Shown: positions 25,614 through 34,513, counted from the stretch's first letter. The stretch is DNA of 64,000 nt from Knoellia sp. S7-12 (GCF_040518285.1 NZ_CP155449.1:806001-870000); one strand, 5' to 3'. Notes: generated from the letters alone by a model not told the origin. Numbers and translations: made by a program.

Positions 25614-26555
25614 ATGGAGCTTCGGCACCTGCGCTACTTCGCCGCCGTCGCGGACACCCGTCACTTCGGTCGCGCTGCCGAACGGCTCCACATGGCCCAG
25701 CCGGCGCTGTCGCAATCGATCCGCCAGCTCGAGGCCGAGCTCGGCACTCCGCTCTTCACCCGCACCACGCGGCAGGTGCGACTGACGCCCGCCGGGGAGT
25801 TCTTCAAGGGCGAGGTCGCGCGGATCCTCGCTGCCGTGGAGGACAGCGTTCGCGGCGTGCATCGGATCGCGCAGGGCCGCCAAGGGCTCGTCCGTGTGGG
25901 TTTCACCGGCAGCGCGGCTCACACCCAGCTTCCACGGATGGCGCGCATCGTGAAGCGTGAACTGCCCGGCCTGGCCCTGGAGATTCACGCCGACCTGCTG
26001 ACTCCGGCCCAGGTCGACGGACTCAACGAGGGCCGCCTCGACGTCGGTGTGCTGCGGCCCCCGATGGCAGGCGAGGGGTTGGATCTGCGGGTCATCGAGT
26101 CCGAGCCGCTCGTGTTGGCCGTGGCAGCCGACCACCGGCTGGCCACAGAGCCGGTGATCTCGATGACTGACCTGCGCGCCGAGCCGTTCGTGCTCTTCTC
26201 GGGAACAAGCTCGGCCGTCAACGACGCAGTGCTGCGCAGCTGTCGCGTTGCCGGCTTCGTCCCGCACCGTGAGCACGAGGCCGCAGGCATCTCCGTGATG
26301 CTGCCGCTGGTCGCGGCCGGGCTCGGGGTCGCCCTCGTCCCCGCTTCGGTTCGGGCGGCGCCGCTAGCCGGTGTCGTCTTCCGCGACGTCGCCGAGGCGG
26401 CCACCGTCGAGCTCGCTCTCGCCTGGCGCAGCGATGAGACGAATCCGGCTGTGCTCGCCGTCCTCCACGCCCTCACCCCTGTGGGTTCGTCCTCGGACCA
26501 CGTCGCACACGCCGACGAGCCCACCCCCACCCATGTCGATGAGGTCAGCCGATGA
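25614..26555 (+). CDS. catR: LysR-family regulator of catechol genes
   Basis: 313 aa from the ATG at 25614, preceded by GAGGAG at 25601-25606. N-terminal HTH: MELRHLRYFAAVADTRHFGR, AQPALSQSIRQLEAELGTPL, LTPAGEFFKGEV. The effector domain includes VGFTGSAAHTQLPRMAR and GLGVALVPASV. It is adjacent to, and overlaps by 4 bp, catB, and is divergent from benA; this is the usual place of the muconate-responsive CatR/BenM-type activator or repressor. The symbol rests on position; the protein is clearly paralogous to the LysR at 10798-11691. The last 30 residues are a His/Pro/Glu-rich tail without known role. Confidence 0.88.
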   Translation: MELRHLRYFAAVADTRHFGRAAERLHMAQPALSQSIRQLEAELGTPLFTRTTRQVRLTPAGEFFKGEVARILAAVEDSVRGVHRIAQGRQGLVRVGFTGSAAHTQLPRMARIVKRELPGLALEIHADLLTPAQVDGLNEGRLDVGVLRPPMAGEGLDLRVIESEPLVLAVAADHRLATEPVISMTDLRAEPFVLFSGTSSAVNDAVLRSCRVAGFVPHREHEAAGISVMLPLVAAGLGVALVPASVRAAPLAGVVFRDVAEAATVELALAWRSDETNPAVLAVLHALTPVGSSSDHVAHADEPTPTHVDEVSR

Positions 26556-27652
26556 AGATCGCCCAAGTCGAAGCCATCCCCTTCGCCATCCCCTACTCCA
26601 AGCCGCTCAAGTTCGCCAGCGGCGAGGTGCACGTCGCCGAGCACGTCCTGGTCCGCGTCACCACGGACGAGGGTGTCGTCGGTGTGGCCGAGGCGCCGCC
26701 CCGTCCCTTCACGTACGGCGAGACGCAGGCCGGGATTCTGGCCGTGATCGACAGCATCTTCGCGCCCCAGGTGGTCGGGCTCGGCCTGATGGAGCGCGAG
26801 CAGATCCACGCGCGACTGTCTCGCACCGTCGGCAACCCGACCGCCAAGTCCGCCCTGGACATGGCGATCTGGGACGCACTCGGCCAGTCGCTGGGTTACA
26901 GCGTCACGGAGCTGCTCGGCGGCTACACCGATCGGATGCGCGTTTCACACATGCTCGGCTTCGACGATCCCGCGGCTATGGTCGCCGAGGCGGAGCGGAT
27001 GCGGGACACCTATGGCATCACCACGTTCAAGGTGAAGGTGGGCCGCCACCCCTTCACCCTCGACACGGCCGTGGTCCGAGCTCTTCGGGAGGGCCTTGGA
27101 CGCGACGTCGAGCTCTACGTCGACGGCAACCGCGGCTGGTCCGCCTCCGAGTCGGCCCGCGCGATGAAGGACATGGCGGACCTCGGGCTGACCTTTGCCG
27201 AGGAGCTGTGCCCGGCAGACGACGTCATCGGCCGCCGCTGGTTGGTCACGCAGCTCGACGTCCCCTTCATTGCCGACGAGTCCGTCGTGACCCCGGCGGA
27301 GGTGACCCGCGAGGTCCTCGGTGGCTCGGCCACCGCCGCCAGCATCAAGACCGCGCGCACCGGCTTCACCACCAGCCGACGCGTGCATCACCTCGCAGAA
27401 GGGCTCGGCATCGAGCTCGTCATGGGCAACCAGATCGACGGTCAGCTCGGCTCGCTCTGCTCGGTCGCCTTCGGCTCCGCCTTCGAACTGACCTCGCGAA
27501 GGGCGGGTGAACTCTCCAACTTCCTCGACATGACCGACGACCTCCTCGCCGAGCCGCTGGAGATCCGAGGGGGCGAGCTCGTGGTCCGCCCGGGACCCGG
27601 CCTCGGCGCCCTCATCGACCCCGACAAGCTCGCGCACTACCGACAGAACTGA
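26552..27652 (+). CDS. catB: Muconate cycloisomerase
   Basis: 366-aa enolase-superfamily enzyme converting cis,cis-muconate to (+)-muconolactone. The first catalytic Lys pair is TFKVKVGRHPF (about residues 160-170). Metal ligands are the Asp in VDGNRGW (about 190), Glu in FAEELCPADD (about 216) and Asp in IADESVVTP (about 241). The acid/base Lys on the other face is SIKTARTG (about 266). The N-terminal capping domain is complete. ATGA overlap with catR places it in the catR transcript. Chloromuconate cycloisomerases are close relatives, but an adjacent catA and catC support the unchlorinated pathway. Confidence 0.94.
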   Translation: MKIAQVEAIPFAIPYSKPLKFASGEVHVAEHVLVRVTTDEGVVGVAEAPPRPFTYGETQAGILAVIDSIFAPQVVGLGLMEREQIHARLSRTVGNPTAKSALDMAIWDALGQSLGYSVTELLGGYTDRMRVSHMLGFDDPAAMVAEAERMRDTYGITTFKVKVGRHPFTLDTAVVRALREGLGRDVELYVDGNRGWSASESARAMKDMADLGLTFAEELCPADDVIGRRWLVTQLDVPFIADESVVTPAEVTREVLGGSATAASIKTARTGFTTSRRVHHLAEGLGIELVMGNQIDGQLGSLCSVAFGSAFELTSRRAGELSNFLDMTDDLLAEPLEIRGGELVVRPGPGLGALIDPDKLAHYRQN

Positions 27653-27709
27653 CCGCACCACCACCACCAACATCCGCATCGCAACACCACTCACCGAAGG
27701 AGCACCACC

Positions 27710-28573
27710 ATGAGCATCACCGACACCGAGGCCGCCTCGGCGGCCGCCTCCGGCGCCAGCGCGACCGAGCGCTTCCACACCGACAAGTCGCCGTACGACG
27801 CAGTCAAGGACGTCCCCGCCGAGCGCGTCGACACGCTGGCCCGCGAGGTCCTGGACGCGGTGTACGCCACCGTCCGCAAGCACAAGGTCACTTACGCCGA
27901 GTTCAATGCCCTCAAGGCATGGATGATCAATGTGGGGGAGGACGGGGAGTGGCCCCTGTTCCTCGACGTGTGGCTGGAGCACGTCGTCGAAGAGGTCAAC
28001 ACCGACCATCGTGAGGGCAACAAGGGCTCGATCGAGGGTCCGTACTACGTGCCCGGCGCTCCCGAGCAGGGCGCGAACGGAACCGTCCCGATGCGGGAGG
28101 ACGAAGGCGGCACCCCGCTGACGTGGACCGGTCAGGTCACCTCCACCGACGGCACGGCGCTGGCTGGCGCCACGGTCGAGCTGTGGCACGCCGACTCGGA
28201 CGGCTTCTACTCGCAGTTCGCCCCGGGCATCCCGGAGTGGAACCTTCGTGGCACCTTCACGGCCGGCGACGACGGCGCCTTCGAGATCCACACGGTGCAG
28301 CCTGCGCCCTACCAGATCCCCACCGACGGTTCCTGCGGCAAGCTCATCGCCGCCGCCGGGTGGCACGCCTGGCGTCCTGCGCACCTGCACGTCAAGGCCT
28401 CCGCGCCCGGGCACGAGCTGCTCACCGCGCAGCTCTACTTTCCCGGTGACCAGCACAACGACGACGACATCGCGTCGGCCGTCAAGCCCGAGCTGATCCT
28501 CGAGCCCCAGTCGCAGGCCGACGGCACCGCGACCGTCGCCTACGGCTTCGTCCTTGACCCCGAGAAGGCCTGA
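27710..28573 (+). CDS. catA: Catechol 1,2-dioxygenase
   Basis: 287-aa intradiol Fe(III) dioxygenase cleaving catechol to cis,cis-muconate. Ligands are a Tyr in EGPYYVPGAP (about residues 107-116), Tyr in DSDGFYSQFAPG (about 165) and two His in RPAHLHVKASAPG (about 224-226). The N-terminal helical dimerisation/lipid-binding domain (about 30-100) is present, including LEHVVEEVNT. GAAGGAG lies at 27697-27703 before the ATG. It lies 57 bp after catB and is followed by catC after 4 bp, giving the actinobacterial order catB-catA-catC. Confidence 0.95.
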   Translation: MSITDTEAASAAASGASATERFHTDKSPYDAVKDVPAERVDTLAREVLDAVYATVRKHKVTYAEFNALKAWMINVGEDGEWPLFLDVWLEHVVEEVNTDHREGNKGSIEGPYYVPGAPEQGANGTVPMREDEGGTPLTWTGQVTSTDGTALAGATVELWHADSDGFYSQFAPGIPEWNLRGTFTAGDDGAFEIHTVQPAPYQIPTDGSCGKLIAAAGWHAWRPAHLHVKASAPGHELLTAQLYFPGDQHNDDDIASAVKPELILEPQSQADGTATVAYGFVLDPEKA

Positions 28574-28577
28574 GCCG

Positions 28578-28859
28578 GTGCTCTACCACGTGCGCATGGA
28601 TGTGCGGATCCCGTCCGACATGGACCCTGAGGTCAGGGCGGACCTCGTTGCGCGTGAGAAGGCCTACGCGCAGGAGGTCCAGTCATCCGGACGCTGGCCA
28701 CACCTGTGGCGGATCGTGGGCGAGTACGCCAATGTGTCGATCTTCGACGTCGAGTCCAACGATACCCTCCACGAGGTGCTCTCCGGCCTGCCGTTGTTCC
28801 CCCACATGGACATCACCGTGACGCCGCTGGCCACCCACCTCAGCGACATCAACGCCTGA
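28578..28859 (+). CDS. catC: Muconolactone delta-isomerase
   Basis: 93 aa from the GTG at 28578; the family is about 92-96 aa. Isomerises muconolactone to beta-ketoadipate enol-lactone, the substrate of PcaD. VLYHVRMDVRIPSDM matches the family N-terminus; EVQSSGRWPHLWRIVGEYAN (about residues 34-53), LSGLPLFPHMDI and TPLATHLSDI at the end are typical. An earlier in-frame ATG at 28554 lies inside catA and would add eight unrelated residues. Last gene of catR-B-A-C. Confidence 0.93.
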   Translation: MLYHVRMDVRIPSDMDPEVRADLVAREKAYAQEVQSSGRWPHLWRIVGEYANVSIFDVESNDTLHEVLSGLPLFPHMDITVTPLATHLSDINA

Positions 28860-29327
28860 GTCGACCGACCCGACGCGTGCCCCTCTGTTGTCTTGCGGAC
28901 ACAGGTGGGGACCGCGCTGGGCGAGAGAATGTGAGTGATGGGCGTGTCGTTGATGGGGTTTGTGCAGGTCCAAGGGGAGGTTCGCACGCGGTCGGGTTCT
29001 CCGCGTCCGTCCAGGACGTGCCCCGCGGTCGCTGTCAAGGAAGCCTCGCTTCACGTCCTCCATCGCATGGACCATTCAGAAAAACGGTCACTTCAACCAG
29101 AGAGACTGGCGCTCGACCACCGGATGTGTGAGACGAGGGTGCTACGCCCGGGGCAGGCTCCCCCGGCTGGTGAGGGCCGCGTTGATCTGCATCGTGGCTG
29201 GCCGGGCAGGGCTTCGCCCGCGAAGGTCGGCGCAGATGGATAGCATGACTATTGGCGGACACCACCGCTCACCAGCGCGCCGCGATTTGCTCCTAACCAC
29301 GCGGCCAGCGGGCCGTACGGTGCATAC
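28860..29327. other. 468-bp gene-free stretch after the aromatic cluster
   Basis: No frame on either strand has a domain, good start site or typical codon bias. Composition is mixed, including short AT-rich runs such as AGAAAAACGG near 29078, unlike the coding DNA around it. It joins the complete catC gene to a decayed AAA ATPase gene. It is best read as degraded sequence at the edge of the functional aromatic cluster. Confidence 0.4.
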
Positions 29328-30083
29328 GTGACAGTGAGGGAGGAAGCGGGTATGGCGGCCGGACTCGGCGACCACATCACCGCCATGGTGCGCAGCCACG
29401 CCTCTGGCGACGACTCCACGTTCTACTCCGTCGCCCTGCAGATCGCCGCTCGTGAGGCTAAGCGGGGGCATCACATTCTTGCGGGCGAAATCAAGAAGTC
29501 TGTCGACGCCTCCCGAGAGTCCACAACCCCCACCCGCCTAAGGTCACCACGCTCCCTCAGCCGCGTGGCGACCTCAGCGAGCTGATCTTCACCTCGCACC
29601 CACGCACCAGCCTGCGCGATCTAGTGCTTCCGTGCCCACTTCAGGAGCAGATCAAGCATGTGCTCGCGGAGCAGCGGCAACGCAAGCGGCTCCTGGACAA
29701 CGGGTTCACTCCTGTTCACCGACTGCTCCTGGAAGGCCCAACCGGCACCCGTAAAACCATGACCGCCTCCGTGCTGGCCCACGAGCTGTCCCTGCCGATG
29801 TTCACCGTTCGCCTCGATGCGTTGATGAGCAAATACATGGGCGAGAGCGCGAGAAAGCTGCGCCAGATCTTCGACTCGCGAAACTCTGCGAGTACACCGA
29901 CGGTCTCAGCCACGCGGACCTCGTCAAGCCGCCGAGACGGCCGCCAAAGTCAGCCTGATGCGCGGCAAAACCATGGTCGACCGCGACACCTTGGTTGGGG
30001 CACTCGTCGTCCGGCGATCGGCAAGCCTTGGCTGAAGAACCGGGACGGCTCGAGCGCCTCTTTGTCCACCAGGCGTTCACGCG
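29328..30083 (+). pseudogene. AAA-family ATPase remnant (frameshifts and internal deletion)
   Basis: The pieces read in order as an AAA ATPase. The N-terminal helical part (GMAAGLGDHITAMVRSHA, AAREAKRGHHILAGEIKK) starts at the GTG 29328. After a frame change near 29500-29540, the frame reads DLSELIFTSHPRTSLRDLVL and then LLLEGPTGTRKTMTAS, a Walker A with Arg in place of the second Gly. Next comes LDALMSKYMGESARKLRQIF. The Walker B/sensor region is missing. The C-terminal lid follows in other frames from about 29885 (CEYTDGLSHADLV, AAETAAKVSLMRGK). The gene cannot make a working ATPase. Such ATPases often pair with other genes in defence or mobile contexts, but no partner remains. Confidence 0.75.
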
Positions 30084-30086
30084 CCG

Positions 30087-30252
30087 CTAGATCCCGTTCA
30101 TCACGACGACCGACAAGGCCCGGGCCGTAGTGGCCCAGATCGACGCCGTCATGAGCGACGTGGTCGCGCCCCTCGCGTTCTCGACAGTTTCCGACGAGGA
30201 GCTTCGCCGAGAGTTGCAGGACACCCGAGCCGCCTTCATCGACCTGTTCGGC
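30087..30252 (+). pseudogene. C-terminal fragment resembling a MarR-type regulator
   Basis: One frame reads FITTTDKARAVVAQIDAVMS followed by DVVAPLAFSTVSDEELRREL, resembling the wing end and dimerisation helices of MarR regulators (compare LTDKGRAVV... patterns). No helix-turn-helix precedes it, as the upstream sequence is the end of the AAA remnant. It is a fragment left by deletion. Assignment by pattern only. Confidence 0.35.
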
Positions 30253-30279
30253 GGGTCGGATCCCCGTCGCTCGGCCGAG

Positions 30280-31445
30280 TCAAAGTGCGGCCGATACCCC
30301 ACTGGCGTAGGCGTGGCCTGCGGCCACGATGCCCAGGACAATGGACAGCTCGTGATCGTCCCGGGGGCCGTGGACCATCGTGAAGCCGGGGGAGAGGCGG
30401 GTACCGGCCCACATGTGGGGTCTTCCCCAGCCCTTGGTCGAGACGTCGGCGGCGAGGTCCGGGGGCAGGATCACGTGCAGGGACCCGTCGTGGGCCGGGT
30501 GTAGGTGGGCGAACTCCTGGACGTGCGGCACGAGGTAGGCATGGTCGTCCTCGGAGCCCTCGCGCAGGGTGAAGCCGCGTGCGCCGGGCACTGAGATGCG
30601 TGAGGGGCCCACGTCCACTCCGGACCGGTAACGGACCTCGTCGTAGAGGCGTTCCTGCAAGTCGGCGGGTGCGTTCTGGGATTCCTGCTGCTGTGGGATC
30701 GTCCAGCTCACCTCGGGCCGCGGGCCGGCCCGGCCGGGCAGCTCGCCAGCGGGGAGCGTGGGCCAGGTCGCTCGCGGGCGCGGCCCGGTTGGGGTGGCGC
30801 CGTGGTGGTCGAGGAATGCGAGCCGGTGAGCGATCCAGTCACCGAGGGGGTGGACCGTCGAGGCGGTGAGCTGGTGGCCGCCGGGCTGACGCTGTGCGAC
30901 GGTGGGCGCACCGGACTCGGACAGCAGGTAGTCCCAGGTCCGGTCGAGGAGGTCTCGGGGGATGACGTGGTCAGCGTCGCCCTGGGCGACGAAGACGGGC
31001 AGGTTGGCCAGCCGGCCGGCGTCTGTGGGGAGTCCGGCGTCGAAGGGCAGGGTGCCGTAGAGGACGGCCGCGCCGGCGTACCGCGGGGGGTCGTCGAGCA
31101 CCAGGCCGCCGGCGAAGGCGGCGCCACCGCTGAAGCCGACCAATAGCACCGGCCGCCCGGCTGGAGCGGCCTGGTCGAGCCAGGTCCGGAACCAGTCCAT
31201 GGTGCTGCGCAGCGAGTCGGTGACCGGGCGTCCGATGCCCGGTGGGCGAACCAGGCGTAGCCGTCGCCCTCGGTGATTGGTGCCCGGACCGCGGCGTACT
31301 TCGGACCGGTCGGCAGGTGGCCGGCGAGACCGAGGATGTTTTGCTCGTTGGAGCCGCGCCCGTGCAGCAGCACGACCAGCGGAGCGGACGCGTCGGTGCT
31401 GCCGTGCGTCGCGACCACGGGCGGCGCGAAGGTCGCGCCGCTCAC
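30280..31445 (-). pseudogene. Alpha/beta hydrolase (phospholipase/carboxylesterase type) with C-terminal luciferase-like DUF5519 domain; single-base frameshift
   Basis: The protein starts at the GTG 31445, overlapping the VOC gene stop. The first ~68 codons read FAPPVVATHGSTDASAPLVV, LLHGRGSNEQNILGLAG and EGDGYAWFA. The frame is then lost at a GGG run (31244-31246, plus strand), and the rest continues in another frame from PPGIGRPVTDSLRSTMDWF. One extra C on the coding strand would restore FAPPGIGRP. After the shift the nucleophile motif LVGFSGGAAF, Asp in QGDADHVIP and His in GGHQL are intact. The last ~120 residues (SRISVPGARGFTLREG, EFAHLHPAHDGSLHVILPPD, GWGRPHMWAG) match the luciferase-like DUF5519 domain. 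It may be a recent mutation, a phase-variable run or a sequencing error. Confidence 0.8.
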
Positions 31446-31969
31446 GGCGCCTCCACCGCGTCCACCGCGTCCACGGGGACCAGCTCGGCGGCGGTGCGGA
31501 CCCCGGCCCACCGGGCGACCTCTCCGGGTAGGTCGAGTCGGTCGATGGGTGCGGTGTTCGCGTACTCACCCCAGCTGGCTTTGGGCAGCATCCACATGAC
31601 CTCGAACTCGTTGCCGTCGGGGTCGTGGGCGTAGACGCTTTTGGTCGCGCCGTGGCTGGACTCGCCGGTGAGCGCGCCGAGGTTGGTCAGGGTCACCCTG
31701 GCTTCCTCGAGCTCGTCGATGGTGTCGACCTGCCACGCCAGGTGGTACAGACCGAGGGCGCCGCGGGGCCGCGGTGGCTGGGCGCCGACCCCGAACAGGC
31801 CGAGGTCGTGGTGGTTCCCAGAGCGGGGTAGGCGCAGGAACGCGGCGTTGGCTCGTGGCTCGTGTGCCATGACCGTCATGCCGAACGCCTGGGAGTAGAA
31901 CGCGATGCTGCGCTCCAGGTCGGCCACGAACAGGACGGCGTGGTTGAGGCGGACGGCATTGACGGTCAT
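31442..31969 (-). CDS. VOC-family (glyoxalase/extradiol dioxygenase-like) protein
   Basis: 175 aa with one vicinal-oxygen-chelate metal domain built from two beta-alpha-beta-beta-beta modules. LNHAVLFVADLERSIAFYSQ (about residues 8-27) opens module one and LYHLAWQVDTIDELEEA (about 73-89) opens module two; YAHDPDGNEFEVMW near 113 supplies the Glu ligand. It resembles catechol-2,3-dioxygenase-like lyase annotations, but substrate is unknown and true extradiol enzymes are longer. The stop overlaps the hydrolase start (GTGA), and the reductase gene lies 47 bp upstream in the same direction. Probably a MarR-controlled detoxification operon. Confidence 0.85.
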   Translation of the reverse strand: MTVNAVRLNHAVLFVADLERSIAFYSQAFGMTVMAHEPRANAAFLRLPRSGNHHDLGLFGVGAQPPRPRGALGLYHLAWQVDTIDELEEARVTLTNLGALTGESSHGATKSVYAHDPDGNEFEVMWMLPKASWGEYANTAPIDRLDLPGEVARWAGVRTAAELVPVDAVDAVEAP

Positions 31970-32016
31970 GGCGGGCTCGTTTCTCGTGGTGGGTGTCCGG
32001 TCAGGGTGCGGGTGGT

Positions 32017-32592
32017 TCAGGCGATGACGCCGAAGCCGCCGGTCCAGGAGACCTTCTCGTTGGCGGCGAGGGTGAGCTGCAGGAAGCCGAGGGCCTCGAG
32101 CTCGCGGGCCCGCTTCAGGGCGCCGGCGTCGATCGCGTTGAGGCCACCGGAGGTGAGAATGCCGGCCAGGGCCGACTTGGCGTCGGCGTCGTCGCCGGCG
32201 ATCAGGACGGTGGTGGTCAGGGGGCCGACGGTGCCCGCGGCGAGGGTGCCGGCGAAGGTGGTGTTGAACGCCTTCAGGACGCGCGACTGGGGGAGAGCGG
32301 CGGCGATCTCCGCGGCGGCGGAGCTGTCGGCCGCGACGACCAGGGAGTCGAAGGTCTCGAAGTTCAGCGGGTTGGTGATGTCGACGACGATCTTGCCGGC
32401 AAGGCTCTCGCCGCGCTGGGCGATGACGTCGCTGACGGCGGGGTAGGGGACCGCGAGGACAACGACGTCGCCGCTGATCTGCGTGGCGGTGTCGTTCTCG
32501 CCGAGCAGCTGGACGGTGTGGCCGCCGTTGCCGGCGACAGCTGCGATGGCCTGGCCCATGTTGCCGGTACCGAGGATGGAGAGGTGTGCCAT
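32017..32592 (-). CDS. NADP-dependent oxidoreductase of the F420H2:NADP reductase-like family
   Basis: 191 aa, single Rossmann domain: LSILGTGNMGQAIAAVAGNG at residues 4-23, VVVLAVPYPAVSDVIAQ near 43, VVDITNPLNFETFDSL near 69 and LKAFNTTFAGTLAAG near 106. This is the NpdG/YrpG-like group often annotated NADPH-dependent F420 reductase, although many members use other partners. The ATG at 32592 has AGGAG at 32599-32603 on the coding strand; an upstream start at 32652 lies in the operator region. First gene of the leftward operon with VOC and hydrolase, divergent from marR. Confidence 0.85.
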   Translation of the reverse strand: MAHLSILGTGNMGQAIAAVAGNGGHTVQLLGENDTATQISGDVVVLAVPYPAVSDVIAQRGESLAGKIVVDITNPLNFETFDSLVVAADSSAAAEIAAALPQSRVLKAFNTTFAGTLAAGTVGPLTTTVLIAGDDADAKSALAGILTSGGLNAIDAGALKRARELEALGFLQLTLAANEKVSWTGGFGVIA

Positions 32593-32629
32593 GAGGTGCT
32601 CCTGTGTGGTGTGGGGCGGGATGTCCGCT

Positions 32630-32649
32630 TTGGTTGTTGCTACAACTAA
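32630..32649. promoter_or_regulatory. MarR operator 1
   Basis: TTGGTTG-N6-CAACTAA, an imperfect palindrome (6 of 7 pairs) 38 bp upstream of the reductase start. It forms a pair with a near-identical site 33 bp to the right, about three helical turns. Position in the divergent intergenic region fits binding by the MarR protein. Confidence 0.7.
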
Positions 32650-32662
32650 CACTGTACACGAT

Positions 32663-32682
32663 TTACTTGTTCCGTCAACTAA
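32663..32682. promoter_or_regulatory. MarR operator 2
   Basis: TTACTTG-N6-CAACTAA, 16 bp before the marR start, with the same right arm CAACTAA and spacer length as operator 1. Binding here would repress marR itself; binding at operator 1 would repress the reductase-VOC-hydrolase operon. Confidence 0.7.
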
Positions 32683-32698
32683 CGGCTAGGCTGGGTGA

Positions 32699-33232
32699 AT
32701 GGAGACCAGATGGCTTACCGACGATGAGAGGGCGGTGTGGCTACGGCTGGTGGCGGTCGTCGAGCTGCTCCCCGGTGTGTTGGACGCCCAGCTGCGCGCG
32801 GGAGCGGGGCTGACGCACTTCGAGTACTTCGTCCTCGCGATGCTCTCGGAGGCACCCGAGCGGACCTTGCGGATGACGGCACTGGCCCAGCGGACCACCG
32901 CCACGCTGCAGCGGCTCTCTCACGTCGTCCGACGGCTGGAGGACCGTGGCCTGGTGAAGCGTTACCCGTGCCCCGAGGACGGTCGGGCCACCAACGCGCG
33001 GCTCACTCAGGCGGGCTGGGAAGCCGTCGTTGCCGCAGCTCCCGGGCACGTCGACACTGTGCGCCGCCACGTTCTGGACCCGCTCACGCCCGTACAGCTG
33101 CAGCAACTGCGCGGCATCGGCGATGCTCTGCTGCAAGGGCTCGACCCGAACGGGCGCCTGACTGGGTTGTACGACCCGCACCGAGACCCGGAGGCGACCT
33201 CTGCTGCAGCAGACGATCCCGCGGTGGGGTAG
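32699..33232 (+). CDS. MarR-family transcriptional regulator
   Basis: 177 aa. Winged helix-turn-helix core: LTHFEYFVLAMLSEAPERTL (about residues 40-59), MTALAQRTTATLQRLSHVVR (recognition helix, about 62-81), RLEDRGLVKRYPCPEDGRAT (wing, about 82-101) and LTQAGWEAVVAAAPGHVDTV (dimerisation). The two palindromes just upstream are its probable operators. It likely represses the divergent reductase operon until a phenolic or electrophilic ligand binds. No strong ribosome site is seen before the ATG. Confidence 0.9.
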   Translation: METRWLTDDERAVWLRLVAVVELLPGVLDAQLRAGAGLTHFEYFVLAMLSEAPERTLRMTALAQRTTATLQRLSHVVRRLEDRGLVKRYPCPEDGRATNARLTQAGWEAVVAAAPGHVDTVRRHVLDPLTPVQLQQLRGIGDALLQGLDPNGRLTGLYDPHRDPEATSAAADDPAVG

Positions 33233-33502
33233 TGGTGGGGCCGATGAGCGTTAGGCGGTTGCTGGCCGGAGGCCTCACAAGCGCACCAGAGACTACCGAC
33301 CCCTTGCGGCTGTTGTCCGCAGCCCGTATGCCGTCGTCCCGCAAGGACGCGACCGAATCTCGAGACGCAGACGCGGACTAGCGTTAACCTGCACGACCCT
33401 GTGAGCGCTGCCGAGCGGAAGACCGATCTCGGTCAAGTCCTGATCGGTGGTGTAGCAACGCGATCCTTGGGGCCGTGCGTTGGGTGGTGATCGTGCCGGC
33501 GA

Positions 33503-34513
33503 TCAAGTCGGACGTCCCCCTGGGCGGGTGGTGGTGCGGCTGGTCAGGACGGCTCGGGCGGCCTTGAGGGCTTCGAGGCCGACGTAGCGACGTTGTTCGG
33601 CCCATTCGTGGTGCTGTTCGGCCAGAACGGATCCGACGAGGCGGATCACGGAGTCGCGGTTGGGGAAGATCCCGACAACGTCGGTGCGGCGGCGGATCTC
33701 GCGGTTGAGGCGTTCGTTGGGGTTGTTGGACTAGATCTGACGCCAGATCACTTTGGGGAAGACGGTGAAGGCGAGGATGTCCTCGCGGGCTGCCTCGAGG
33801 TGCTCTGACCGTTGGCAGTTTGTCGTGCAGAACCTTAAGGACGCGGTCGAACTGGGCGTGCACGGCCTGCGCGTCGGGTTGGTCGTACAAGCTGTGCAGG
33901 AGCGCTTTGACCCATCCCCACTGCGACTTCGGGGGTGACTGCCATGAGGTTCGCGGCGTAGTGGGTGCGGCACCGCTGCCACGACGCGGCCGGCAGTGTC
34001 GCGCCGATTGCGTCGACCAGTCCGGCGTGTGCGTCGGAGGTGAGCAGGGCGACGCCGGCAGGCCTCGGGCGGCCGGGCCGTGGAAGAGGTTGAGCCAGCC
34101 CGCTCCGGATTCGGTTGTGGCGGTGTGGATTGCGAGGATTTCGCGGTAGCCGTCGGCGTTGACGCCGGTGGCATCCATAATCGCGATCTTGACCACCCGA
34201 CCGCCCTCACGGACCTTCATGGTGAGCGCGTCGACGGCCACGAACGTGTACGGGCCATCGGTCAACGGGCGCGCGCGGAACGCGGCGACCTGCTCGTCGA
34301 GGTCTTCGCCATCACCGACACCTGCGACTTCGACAACCCGGTGATCCCAGGCTGCGCACGAGCTTGTCCATTCGCCGATTGGACACCCCTTGGATGTAGC
34401 AAATCGCGACCACCGTGGTCAATGCCGACTCGGCGCGGCGGCGTCGCTCCAGCAGGTGTCGAACCGTCGACTTTCCGGTCTTCGGTGAGTTGAGGCACCC
34501 ACGCGCTGAGTTC
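33503..34513 (-). pseudogene. IS256-family transposase remnant
   Basis: Frames joined in order give a typical IS256 transposase: LLERRRRAESALTTVVA, CYIQGVSNRRMDKLVRSLG, GITGLSKSQVSVMAK, DGPYTFVAVDALTMKVREGG, GVNADGYREILAIHTATTES, KSQWGWVKALLHSLYDQPDA, VHAQFDRVLKVLHDKLPTV and the end [20 protein letters not shown]. There are at least four frame changes and a stop codon at 33731-33733 inside the conserved WRQI-WSNNP segment. The first ~90 residues are absent: similarity stops beside the end of the serine recombinase gene at about 34512. It is inactive and was cut by, or at the time of, insertion of the recombinase segment. Confidence 0.85.

Noticed and set aside
26945..28456. 503-codon minus-strand frame over catB and catA
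   Set aside because: A mirror frame of GC-rich coding DNA; catB and catA carry all active-site motifs on the plus strand.
33384..34265. Intact transposase gene
   Set aside because: Only the N-terminal third of this frame matches IS256 transposase; conserved motifs continue in other frames and a stop interrupts one of them.
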